Shown here in pieces: positions 38,054 to 45,505 of a DNA stretch of 51,053 nucleotides; the first letter of the stretch is position 1, and each line of letters starts with the position of its first letter. The stretch lies in the IMG/VR virus record IMGVR_UViG_3300032288_005455, positions 1 through 51,053 of that record; one strand, written 5' to 3'. The translations under genes were made by a program, and so were the position numbers. The notes under the pieces are model-generated. The model saw only the letters and a program-made list of their open reading frames with translations. It had not been told where the DNA came from and made no database searches. The stretch comes from a virus.

Positions 38054-38341
38054 ATGATTCTATCAAATTCTGAAATAATAGAGATTAAAGAGATCATGAA
38101 ATCTTATAAAGATCTTCACGATTCCCTAAATCTTTATGAAAAAAATCTGGAAGAATTTTCAAATTCAGAAGGGAAAGATCCAAATAGAGTTTTAGAGATC
38201 GGATCAAAAATTAGAAGCTGTATTAATAAGCTTACAGAAGAAAGAGAAAGAGAATTTAAATTTTCCCAAGCATTGGAAGAAAAATATGGCCACGGGGAAT
38301 TAGATCTTGCTACTCTCGAATATAAAACAAAAATCTTCTGA
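38054..38341 (+). CDS. Small coiled-coil protein of unknown function
   Basis: The product has 95 residues and is strongly charged and helical throughout (SEIIEIKEIMKSYKDLHDSL, KLTEEREREFKFSQALEEKY). It has no membrane segment and no enzyme motif. It lies between the collar fibre gene and a membrane protein gene, so it may be a fibre assembly chaperone or an accessory protein. T4 also encodes small chaperones next to fibre genes (gp57A, gp38), but no sequence link is claimed. Confidence 0.65.
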   Translation: MILSNSEIIEIKEIMKSYKDLHDSLNLYEKNLEEFSNSEGKDPNRVLEIGSKIRSCINKLTEEREREFKFSQALEEKYGHGELDLATLEYKTKIF

Positions 38342-38374
38342 GTTAAATCATGAAGTACTAATAAAAAAATAGCT

Positions 38375-39151
38375 ATGAAAAAACCAAAAACATTTAGCTT
38401 AGAAGTGGAAGAAACCGTGAAAGAAAAAGTAGAAGCTGTACAGAAATTTAAAAACAATAACAAGGGACTACTGATATTAGCTGCTCTTATCATATTGGGA
38501 TTTTTATTATATGGCATCTTTACTAATGATTATCACAAAAAAGAGATCAAAGCTTTAGAAAAAGAAATCACCCTTGTTGAAGAAAAATTCAATGCAGCAG
38601 TAGAAGAAAAAGAAAAACTGAGAGACTCTTCTTTAGTTTATGAGAACTTAGCAGAGGAAGCAGGGAAGGAAGCTGACACATTCAGAGCAAAGGCTGCAAA
38701 AGAAAAGAAGGAGAAAGAAGCAGCATTAGCCGCATTACAGAATTTACCTAAAGATGTAATTGATACATTCTTCTCCCAAAGATATGCTGAAGTTCCTAAG
38801 TCTGATATCGGATTGGAATTGGATAAAAATGTGGGCAATGCGATAGTTGTAGAATTGGTAGAAAAAGACCATTTAGTGGGAGAATTAAAAACATCTCAGG
38901 ATCTTTCAAATACCTTAACTACTCAAGTTGTTACCCTTCAAACCTCTTTAAATTTTTCTAAATCTGCCCTTATAAGTGCTGATTCTGCAATTGCTGCTAG
39001 ATCTAAGCAATTTGAACTTCAACAAAGAGTAAGTGATTTACTTAAAGAAGATCTAAAAACTGCTAAGAAAAAGGCATTTTGGAACAAAATAAAAGGTACA
39101 GCAGTTGGTCTAGCAGTAGGTTTAACTGTAGGAATTATTGCAGTAAAATAA
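38375..39151 (+). CDS. Membrane-anchored coiled-coil protein, possible spanin/lysis component
   Basis: The product has 258 residues. A clear membrane segment occupies residues about 30-48 (GLLILAALIILGFLLYGIF). A long charged coiled coil follows (about 55-120: KALEKEITLVEEKFNAAVEE). A second helical region spans about 170-230, then the C-terminus is Gly/Val/Ala hydrophobic (GTAVGLAVGLTVGIIAVK). A single N-terminal anchor plus periplasmic coiled coil is the layout of inner-membrane spanins. The hydrophobic C-terminus is unusual and could be a second membrane segment. No lipoprotein partner gene is seen nested in it. Its place beside fibre genes does not by itself point to lysis. Confidence 0.5.
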   Translation: MKKPKTFSLEVEETVKEKVEAVQKFKNNNKGLLILAALIILGFLLYGIFTNDYHKKEIKALEKEITLVEEKFNAAVEEKEKLRDSSLVYENLAEEAGKEADTFRAKAAKEKKEKEAALAALQNLPKDVIDTFFSQRYAEVPKSDIGLELDKNVGNAIVVELVEKDHLVGELKTSQDLSNTLTTQVVTLQTSLNFSKSALISADSAIAARSKQFELQQRVSDLLKEDLKTAKKKAFWNKIKGTAVGLAVGLTVGIIAVK

Positions 39152-39208
39152 TTTTATAAATGAAGGTATCGAGGAATTTTATCGCAATATTATTCGGTGC
39201 GAAAAAAC

Positions 39209-39220
39209 TTGATATATAAT
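39209..39220 (+). promoter_or_regulatory. Late promoter-like box upstream of 39226
   Basis: TTGATATATAAT lies in the 74-base gap after the membrane protein gene, only 5 bases from the ATG at 39226. If used like T4 late promoters, the leader would be extremely short or the true start would be internal. A short TTCG-GTG-CGAA hairpin followed by A residues lies just upstream (39193-39207). Confidence 0.4.
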
Positions 39221-39225
39221 GGCAT

Positions 39226-41550
39226 ATGTCAAGCTTCACATACACAAGTAAATTTTTCAGTCTAGCTCCGTATCTACTTATGGAGTACAGATATGGTGTT
39301 TCACCTAATCCTGAATATCACCCGGTAATTTATGGGACTAATTCAGTTGGTTTTGAAAAGATTGTAAATGGATATTTAGATAACGCAGTTCAAATAACCA
39401 ATAGAAATAACGATCAGCAAACAACAGGAAACGTAAGGGATCTTAGTTCTGTTCAAATATCTAAAAATACATTTGTTAGGCTAGACGTTGATAGATTGGT
39501 TCAATTTCTTGATTATGATAATAAATTGACTGACGTTGCTAATCTTCCTGTTCCGTTTGACACCAATCTTAATGTTTATTATGACACTATCAGATATCAC
39601 TTTTTAAGTGGGTTTGATTTTGGTATTTCCGATGGAGTAATTCTTCAGGTTCAATTTCAGGAGAGAAATGGTAAGAAATCTACCATTTCCCAGATTACTT
39701 ACGAGAAAGGTGACATTGATATTATAAGGGCTAATCCTAATCCAATTTATTTTAACGCAGGCATTTATGATAATTTTATAGAGGTTAAGATTCCTAGTTA
39801 TTCTTCAATAACTTACGAATTTGAGACTCAAATGAATACTTCAACAGTAAGTCAAACAACTGCTGCAAAGTTAAGTTCTGATGGGCAAGGATTTATTAAA
39901 AATCAGCCTTTTACTATTAGTCTTTACGAAATAGAGACAACCCAAAATTTAAATGGATTCTATTATTACAATACCCAGTTAAACAGTGTAGCAACAATTA
40001 CTCCATCTGATGAATTTGGTGATCTTGCTGCTAATGTTATAGAGAACACATCTTTCGATTATTTTGAGTATTATCCTTCGTGGCAAGGAAACTACATCGA
40101 AGATTTTTTATATGTGGAAAATAGCTTAGGTAATATCTATTATGTTATCCATGATATAGAATTAAGGGAGCAAGTGGGAATGAGACAAATTACCACTCAG
40201 AAAATTCAAGTTCTTCAAGATAAGGATTTTAATTCTCCGTATGTTTATAGACCAGTGGTCTTAAATCCTAAAGCAACGAGTTTTAGTATTTCATATACTC
40301 TTAGGTTAGTAAACAAGAATTCTAATGTCTCCATTTTAAGAACTGCAACAGTTACAAGTACAGAGGTTGATAAGTACGGACCTGGATTAAAAAAGATTAC
40401 ACTATTGCATCAGCCATATCCACAAAAGGTTTATAATAAAGTTGTCGAGCCTGTAGTTTCTAAGGCGTATACTCTTAATGTGAACCCGATAGAAAGGGTA
40501 ATTACTAAATACGTTCCAGCTTTCTTCGAGAGAGAAAGTGTAAATATTTCAGAAGAGAATTTAACCATCGATACTTTAGGGGGTCTAACACAATCTCCAA
40601 CTACTGACGCAACTGTAGCATTTGGACAGGGCAATGCAAAAATTGTGGTAAATCCTTACGATAATTATTACAAATTCAGAATCTTTACTAAGAATGATGG
40701 CAAAGAGAATACAATTCTGGATCTTGGAAGTAACACAGAATTTTATCTAGTCTTCGAAGGGGGAAATGATAAAACTGTTAAAGTTGCAAGTATGTCTGAT
40801 AGCACATTCCAAAATCCAACTAAAGGAGAATTAGTCTTCAGACTTGTTGAGGGTGATTCTAAAAAAGTTTTGGCTTTTACCGGAAGAGATTTTCATATTG
40901 TAAGTAAAACAAATAATGGAATAGAAACATCAATCTATCACGGATATTGGATTCTTCCAAGCGAAAGAGATCAGAAACCAGTTGCAACAGTAACTGCTAG
41001 TCCTGCTCCTGCACCTACCCCAGTGGTTATCGGAACAACTGTAGAAACTACTGAACCAGTAGTTAATGTTATACCAGAGCAACCTAAAGATTATTTTGAC
41101 ATTAAAACAGATCCTGTAATTCTCAATGTAGAACCAACATCAGTTTCGGTAACAACTGCTGAAGAACCAATTGTAGTTCCAACAAGGCCATTAAGAGTTG
41201 ATGTTGATTCTTTAGCTAATGCAATCAGTATGGACGAATCAGCAGGAAAGACCTTTAAAGAAATTGCAGATTACTATACAGTTCCTGGAAATCCTGGTAA
41301 TAATCTTTTTGAAGGAATCACAACTATGTTCTTCTTAAATGCGGTAAGACTAGTTCATCCAGACGTTTCTGGTATAAGAAGCCCGGAATTCTTGAAATAT
41401 TCAAACTATCTTAAAAAGATTTACGATCCATATGAGAATGTAAAATATACAGCTGGAGGCGGTGGTGGAGGTGGATATGGATACACTTCTATGGGTGAGG
41501 ATGGAGGTTTGAGAAATGACAATGGATATACGAATCAAATATTTCTTTAA
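39226..41550 (+). CDS. Virion structural protein with Gly-rich C-terminus
   Basis: The product has 774 residues; no known family is recognised. It is beta-rich for most of its length (YFNAGIYDNFIEVKIPSYSS, FSISYTLRLVNKNSNVSIL). Around residue 480 the segment VNPYDNYYKFRIFTKNDGKENTILDLG resembles a segment in the protein at 23168. Residues about 590-660 are a Pro/Thr/Val-rich linker. The C-terminal 110 residues are helical, then include eight consecutive Gly residues and a GYGYTSMG tail. The ATG at 39226 follows the late-type box closely. It is followed after 6 bases by a tube-fold protein, which suggests a tail or baseplate role. Confidence 0.5.
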   Translation: MSSFTYTSKFFSLAPYLLMEYRYGVSPNPEYHPVIYGTNSVGFEKIVNGYLDNAVQITNRNNDQQTTGNVRDLSSVQISKNTFVRLDVDRLVQFLDYDNKLTDVANLPVPFDTNLNVYYDTIRYHFLSGFDFGISDGVILQVQFQERNGKKSTISQITYEKGDIDIIRANPNPIYFNAGIYDNFIEVKIPSYSSITYEFETQMNTSTVSQTTAAKLSSDGQGFIKNQPFTISLYEIETTQNLNGFYYYNTQLNSVATITPSDEFGDLAANVIENTSFDYFEYYPSWQGNYIEDFLYVENSLGNIYYVIHDIELREQVGMRQITTQKIQVLQDKDFNSPYVYRPVVLNPKATSFSISYTLRLVNKNSNVSILRTATVTSTEVDKYGPGLKKITLLHQPYPQKVYNKVVEPVVSKAYTLNVNPIERVITKYVPAFFERESVNISEENLTIDTLGGLTQSPTTDATVAFGQGNAKIVVNPYDNYYKFRIFTKNDGKENTILDLGSNTEFYLVFEGGNDKTVKVASMSDSTFQNPTKGELVFRLVEGDSKKVLAFTGRDFHIVSKTNNGIETSIYHGYWILPSERDQKPVATVTASPAPAPTPVVIGTTVETTEPVVNVIPEQPKDYFDIKTDPVILNVEPTSVSVTTAEEPIVVPTRPLRVDVDSLANAISMDESAGKTFKEIADYYTVPGNPGNNLFEGITTMFFLNAVRLVHPDVSGIRSPEFLKYSNYLKKIYDPYENVKYTAGGGGGGGYGYTSMGEDGGLRNDNGYTNQIFL

Positions 41551-41556
41551 TACTAC

Positions 41557-42108
41557 ATGTTATTAAATTCTAGGCAGAATGGTTTTATTTTTAATTTCCC
41601 AAGAGGATATTTTGGAACATCCTTGGAAGAGAAATACAATGCCTATGTAAATAGAATGCCTATCCCATGGGACACTCTGAAGGATTTTATGAATTCAACA
41701 ATCCAGCAGGTTTCTTTTCCGACCTTTCAAGGGATAGATCACGTAGAACAAACCAGACCCGGCGGATATAAGCAATCATATAAGAGTGCTACTAATATTC
41801 AAAATTTAATCAGGAGAGACTTCAGTGTTTCCTTTAAACTCGGAGAGGGATTCATTAACTATTGGATCATGTATGAGCACATGGTTAACTTTCTGGATTT
41901 TAATAACGAAGAACAATATCTTCCGGATTTGAAACTACATTTGCTAGACCATGAGGGAATTATTATGGCTAGCGTTGAATTTCAGCAACCGATATATACA
42001 TCGTTATCCGAGGTACAATTAAACTATTCCAGCACGACTCCTCAGTTTTCCACTTTTAGCGTGGGCTTCAGATGCAACTACGTAAAAATAAAACTAGAGA
42101 TTGGCTAA
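41557..42108 (+). CDS. Tail-tube-fold protein (gp19/gp54-like)
   Basis: The product has 183 residues, near the 160-300 of tube-type proteins. The C-terminal third (IIMASVEFQQPIYTSLSEVQ, LNYSSTTPQFSTFSVGFRCN) follows the pattern of T4 gp19, where an equivalent stretch reads WPTNVGELQLDWDSNNEIQ then TFEVTLALDYWE. The N-terminal half has FMNSTIQQVSFPTFQG, also seen in tube proteins. It could be the main tube subunit, a tube initiator or a baseplate-to-tube adaptor; copy number would decide. The stop overlaps the TTG start of the next gene by 8 bases, linking a structural gene to a nuclease gene. Confidence 0.6.
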   Translation: MLLNSRQNGFIFNFPRGYFGTSLEEKYNAYVNRMPIPWDTLKDFMNSTIQQVSFPTFQGIDHVEQTRPGGYKQSYKSATNIQNLIRRDFSVSFKLGEGFINYWIMYEHMVNFLDFNNEEQYLPDLKLHLLDHEGIIMASVEFQQPIYTSLSEVQLNYSSTTPQFSTFSVGFRCNYVKIKLEIG

Positions 42109-42769
42109 AAAAATATTGGGAATAGACTTCTCCCTAAATAGTCCAGCTTGGTGTCTTTTATCCAAGGATGAGGCGAAATGGGGATCCTTCCACAGAACCA
42201 CAAAAAAGATTGATCGGATGTTATCCGCGGAGACCTCACCGTTCAAGGTGTTTTCCGAAAGCCCTAATTTCCTGATCCAGATTATTGAGAAGGAGAGGGC
42301 AGAGGGTGAATATTGGGAAATAGAAAGAAAGAAAATTGAAAATTTTGTCACGATCGCAGATAGCTTCACTTTTATGCTAGACAAGATCATAGATGATGAA
42401 ACTGTGGTTTTCATGGAGGGTATTTCTTTTGGAAGTTCTGGTAACTCCCTTATTGATATCTCGATGTGCACTGCTTTAGTAAGGGAAAGAATAGTAGAAT
42501 TAGTAGGATACAGCAATCTAAACATCTATTCCCCGACAGCAATCAAAAAATTTGCTTTTAAGGGTAATGCAAAAAAAGACGAATTATACAACGCACTTTT
42601 GGATAAATATAGCGACGACCAAATTCTAAGTCCTCTAGTTGAACCTCTGAAACAAAACAGGGACATCTGGATAAAGAAAAGCAAGGAGGTAGAAACCCCC
42701 TGTTCGGATTTGATAGATGCAACTTGGATTAGTTTATTTGGAAAATCACTTTTAGGGGAAACTTTTTAG
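42101..42769 (+). CDS. RuvC-like (RNase H-fold) Holliday-junction nuclease
   Basis: The product has 222 residues with a TTG start (TTGGCTAAAAAA) overlapping the tube gene by 8 bases. The next ATG would remove the catalytic strand, so TTG is preferred. Residues 5-14 (ILGIDFSLNS) hold the first acidic residue, D9. VVFMEGISFG holds E106, followed by a helix. NIYSPTAIKKFAFKGNAKKD matches the RuvC region, and the C-terminal DLIDATW holds D203/D206. The D-E-D(D) order is that of RuvC-type resolvases, which cut four-way DNA junctions. T4 itself uses endonuclease VII, so this phage likely uses a RuvC-type enzyme to debranch DNA before packaging. It heads the replication cluster. Confidence 0.8.
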   Translation: MAKKILGIDFSLNSPAWCLLSKDEAKWGSFHRTTKKIDRMLSAETSPFKVFSESPNFLIQIIEKERAEGEYWEIERKKIENFVTIADSFTFMLDKIIDDETVVFMEGISFGSSGNSLIDISMCTALVRERIVELVGYSNLNIYSPTAIKKFAFKGNAKKDELYNALLDKYSDDQILSPLVEPLKQNRDIWIKKSKEVETPCSDLIDATWISLFGKSLLGETF

Positions 42770-42825
42770 AACACTTAGGTATAAATTAGGATAATTTTAA
42801 ACATTTAAATAAAACTTGAAAAAAC
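42770..42825 (+). promoter_or_regulatory. AT-rich leader of gene 32 with promoter-like boxes
   Basis: The 56-base gap holds GGTATAAATTAGG (42780-42792), close to T4 late TATAAATA, and then TTTAAATAAAACTTG before the ATG. T4 gene 32 is also separately regulated. No clear stem-loop for autogenous control is visible. Confidence 0.3.
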
Positions 42826-43785
42826 ATGGAAAATTTTGACATCTTTAGTTTGGACAACGAGGACTTTTTAAAACCAGAAGCTCAGACCAACACCGGCGAC
42901 TCCAACATCTACAAACCTTATCCTGAACTAGGAAAGGACGGAGTTTACAAAGCACTAATCAGATTTTTACCCAACATTGCAAATCCCAAGAAATCTAAAA
43001 TCCACAAATATTATGTGTGGTTGAAAGATCCAGTGGACAATAGCAATTTGGTGGCAGATTGCCCATCAACTGTAGGTAAAAAATCAATTCTGAAAGATAT
43101 TTTCTGGAAATTGAAAAATTCTCCGTCAGCAAAAGATCAAGAACTTGCTAAATCCTTCTCCCGTAAAGAAGATTATTATTCTTTAATCCAAGTGGTTAAA
43201 GATCCTAATAAGCCTGAATTAGAAGGCAAAATTATGGTTTTCAAATTCGGTAAAAAAGTTGCAGATCTAATCGAGCAACAAATTAAGCCCGAATATGGAT
43301 CACCTTGTAATCCTTATGATTTATTCGACGGTAAAAACTTCGGAGTACACGTAAGAAAGGTAGGGGATTGGAATAACTATGATCTTTGTCAATTTGTTGG
43401 CGAGAAAGGACCTATCTCTATTAGCGGTCAGCCGGTTGAAAAATCAGAAAGCGATCAAAAAAGAATTGTAGATTATTTGAAGACTGGTCCTCAGGATCTA
43501 GTTGAAAAATACGATTACAAAGAATGGACAGACGAGGAGAGAGACAAGATCATGAGTATCATCAGAAATACAGTTCCAGATGGACGTATGCTTTCCGATA
43601 TTCTTTCAGGATCCCCAGATTCTAAACCAACCTCATCTGCATCTAATAATCCACTTAAAAAAGAAACTAAGAAACAGGAGGAAGATTTCTTTGGCGGCGA
43701 CGCTGAGGAAGAAGCAGCACCTGCTAAAGCAGCAACTTCTAAATCTTCTGGAAACAGTTTAGATGACCTTTACAACGATCTTTAA
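42826..43785 (+). CDS. 32: Single-stranded DNA-binding protein gp32
   Basis: The product has 319 residues (T4 gp32 has 301). The core reads as gp32: ALIRFLPNIANPKKSKIHKYYVWLKDP, SLIQVVKDPNKPELEGKIMVFKFGKK, and NFGVHVRKVGDWNNYDLCQF (aligned to T4 [22 protein letters not shown]). The C-terminus is acidic and ends SLDDLYNDL, the protein-interaction tail. The T4 zinc site (His and three Cys) is not preserved: only one Cys (DCPSTVG) remains in that region, followed by a helical insert. It coats single-stranded DNA and recruits primase, UvsY and UvsW-type partners, which are encoded immediately downstream. Confidence 0.92.
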   Translation: MENFDIFSLDNEDFLKPEAQTNTGDSNIYKPYPELGKDGVYKALIRFLPNIANPKKSKIHKYYVWLKDPVDNSNLVADCPSTVGKKSILKDIFWKLKNSPSAKDQELAKSFSRKEDYYSLIQVVKDPNKPELEGKIMVFKFGKKVADLIEQQIKPEYGSPCNPYDLFDGKNFGVHVRKVGDWNNYDLCQFVGEKGPISISGQPVEKSESDQKRIVDYLKTGPQDLVEKYDYKEWTDEERDKIMSIIRNTVPDGRMLSDILSGSPDSKPTSSASNNPLKKETKKQEEDFFGGDAEEEAAPAKAATSKSSGNSLDDLYNDL

Positions 43786-43806
43786 TATCAAAAAAGATGA
43801 GATCGT

Positions 43807-44859
43807 ATGCAAAAGTTAGGATTAGAAGATGTCAAGAATCTAATTTTGAAGGTTCTCCAGAAATCATTTCCAGGGAACCATCAGAAGCAGATCATCTACT
43901 CTTCACAGAATAGATTAAATTTTTCCTGTCCTTATTGCGGGGATTCTAATAATGCTAGAAAAAAGAGAGGCAATCTATACGTAGATAGCCTCTCTTTTAA
44001 GTGTTATAATGGTGGATGTGGAACATTCAAGGATCTTATTGGATTCTTATATGATCATGGGCTTAACAGGGAATTAACTGTTGAGCAAATAGAGGAAGCT
44101 AAAAACACTATAAATTCTAAGAAAACATCAAGGAGGATTTCTGCCAAGATCGATGTTTTCCTTCTGGACAATTTTAAGGATGTTTTAATTCCTAGGGAGG
44201 AGTATAAAAATAAACTTGGATTGATAGAGCTCCCTAATAATATTAGGGAATACCTAAGAAGAAGAAATCAAACTATAGATTCTAGATATCTTTTTTCCCC
44301 TGATAAGAATTCTTTACATATTTTGAACCTGACCTCCGATGGAAATTATATCCTAGGACTTCAACTTAGAAATATGAACAAATGGGCAACGAATAAATAC
44401 TTTACCTACAAGCTTAGTGGCATCTATAAGAACCTCTTTAGGATAAATACTCCGGATCTTATCGAGAAAGCAGAGCAGTTAGATCCAATTTCGACAGTCT
44501 TTGGTTTTAGCTATGTTAACTTGGATGATGAAGTAACTATTTTTGAAGGACCATTAGATTCATTTCTTTTTCATAATTCGGTTGGTCTTTGTTCTGTGAA
44601 TAATCAATTTCCTTTCGACATATCTAATAAGAGGTGGTTCTTTGACGGAGACGAAGCAGGAAGAGAAGCTCTAAGAAAAAAGCTGGCAGATGGTGAAAAA
44701 GTCTTTCTCTGGAAGAAGTTTATCGATGATAATCGTTTACCTGAGAGAGATAAATGGGATTGGAACGATGTAGTAAATTATGTAAGAACCACAGGAAATA
44801 AAATTAATAGACCTGACAAATATTTTTCGCAGGATAAATGGGACACGATTTTAGTTTAA
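43807..44859 (+). CDS. 61: DNA primase (gp61-type, zinc finger plus TOPRIM)
   Basis: The product has 350 residues (T4 gp61 has 342). The N-terminal zinc-binding domain has C41, C44, C66 and C71 (CPYC...FKCYNGGC). The TOPRIM core has E247 in IFEGPLDSFLF, then WFFDGDEAGREA near residues 278-289, giving the acidic metal-binding set. Primase makes short RNA primers for lagging-strand synthesis and works with a gp41-type helicase, which is not in this window. It follows gp32 by 21 bases, and its 3' end overlaps the next small gene by 22 bases. Confidence 0.9.
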   Translation: MQKLGLEDVKNLILKVLQKSFPGNHQKQIIYSSQNRLNFSCPYCGDSNNARKKRGNLYVDSLSFKCYNGGCGTFKDLIGFLYDHGLNRELTVEQIEEAKNTINSKKTSRRISAKIDVFLLDNFKDVLIPREEYKNKLGLIELPNNIREYLRRRNQTIDSRYLFSPDKNSLHILNLTSDGNYILGLQLRNMNKWATNKYFTYKLSGIYKNLFRINTPDLIEKAEQLDPISTVFGFSYVNLDDEVTIFEGPLDSFLFHNSVGLCSVNNQFPFDISNKRWFFDGDEAGREALRKKLADGEKVFLWKKFIDDNRLPERDKWDWNDVVNYVRTTGNKINRPDKYFSQDKWDTILV

Positions 44860-45062
44860 CAAAGGAAGAGATAGAAGCTATAGATAGAAAGAAATGTCTA
44901 TTGAAGGGCCAGATATCATACAAGATTGACGATGCTTTGGAATTTCCAGATTTGGAAAATAATTTTAAGCCGGAGAAGATCAAGAGGAAGGAGAAGGTTA
45001 AACCCGTGGTAGTAGATTTAAAAAAGAAACCAAAGAATAAAAGTAATCAATTATATGAGTGA
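44838..45062 (+). CDS. Small basic hypothetical protein
   Basis: The product has 74 residues. Its ATG lies within the primase gene in another frame (22-base overlap), and its stop overlaps the next ATG (ATGA type, 8 bases). An acidic N-terminal half (KEEIEAIDRKKCLLKG, DDALEFPDLENNF) is followed by a Lys-rich tail (KIKRKEKVKP, KKKPKNKSNQ). No family is recognised. Tight coupling between primase and UvsY-like genes suggests a replication accessory factor. Confidence 0.6.
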   Translation: MGHDFSLTKEEIEAIDRKKCLLKGQISYKIDDALEFPDLENNFKPEKIKRKEKVKPVVVDLKKKPKNKSNQLYE

Positions 45063-45498
45063 TCAGCAGGAAAATTTTGAGGATACATTTAACAGGGAGA
45101 GAACCGAATGGACAGAAAGAATCCGAGAGCTTTCCGTCAGAATGAAAAATATCAGGGAGATAGCTGAAGTTCAGGTTGATCTTTATTCAGATCGCCAGAA
45201 ATTACTAGAATATGCTTATAAACTAGGACAAATTGTATCGAGACAGAATGCTAAGTACAGATCAGATAAAAGAACCAAGATGGTTTATTATTCTGAAGAG
45301 CATAATGTTAGATACGGTTCTAATGAGAAAACGTCCCTCATAGAAGGGGATTTAAGCGATTTAAAAAAGAAAATAGATATAGTAGATAATCACGTAAGTT
45401 TTGTGAACGAAACAATAAAAACTGTGGATCACATGTTATATGGTATTAAGTCTAGAATATCGTTGGAGGAGTTTATGCGAGGAGGGGGAATAAAATAA
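45055..45498 (+). CDS. uvsY: UvsY-like recombination mediator
   Basis: The product has 147 residues (T4 UvsY has 137). It is almost all helical: LYSDRQKLLEYAYKLGQIVSRQNAK, then a KMVYYSEEHNVRYGSNEKT hinge, then DIVDNHVSFVNETIKTVDHM and a C-terminus GIKSRISLEEFMRGG. The order helix, YYSG-like hinge, KTxxIxxD, helix, IKSR matches UvsY. UvsY loads the UvsX recombinase on gp32-coated DNA. Adjacency to uvsW, as in T4, supports this. The call rests on pattern and neighbourhood; simple coiled-coil proteins can look similar. Confidence 0.62.
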   Translation: MSDQQENFEDTFNRERTEWTERIRELSVRMKNIREIAEVQVDLYSDRQKLLEYAYKLGQIVSRQNAKYRSDKRTKMVYYSEEHNVRYGSNEKTSLIEGDLSDLKKKIDIVDNHVSFVNETIKTVDHMLYGIKSRISLEEFMRGGGIK

Positions 45499-45505
45499 TC
45501 TATGG

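Noticed and set aside
39219-39251. Eleven-codon mini-ORF (ATGGCATATGTC...) overlapping the 39226 start
   Set aside because: Too short to support, with no leader between it and the promoter box; likely chance.
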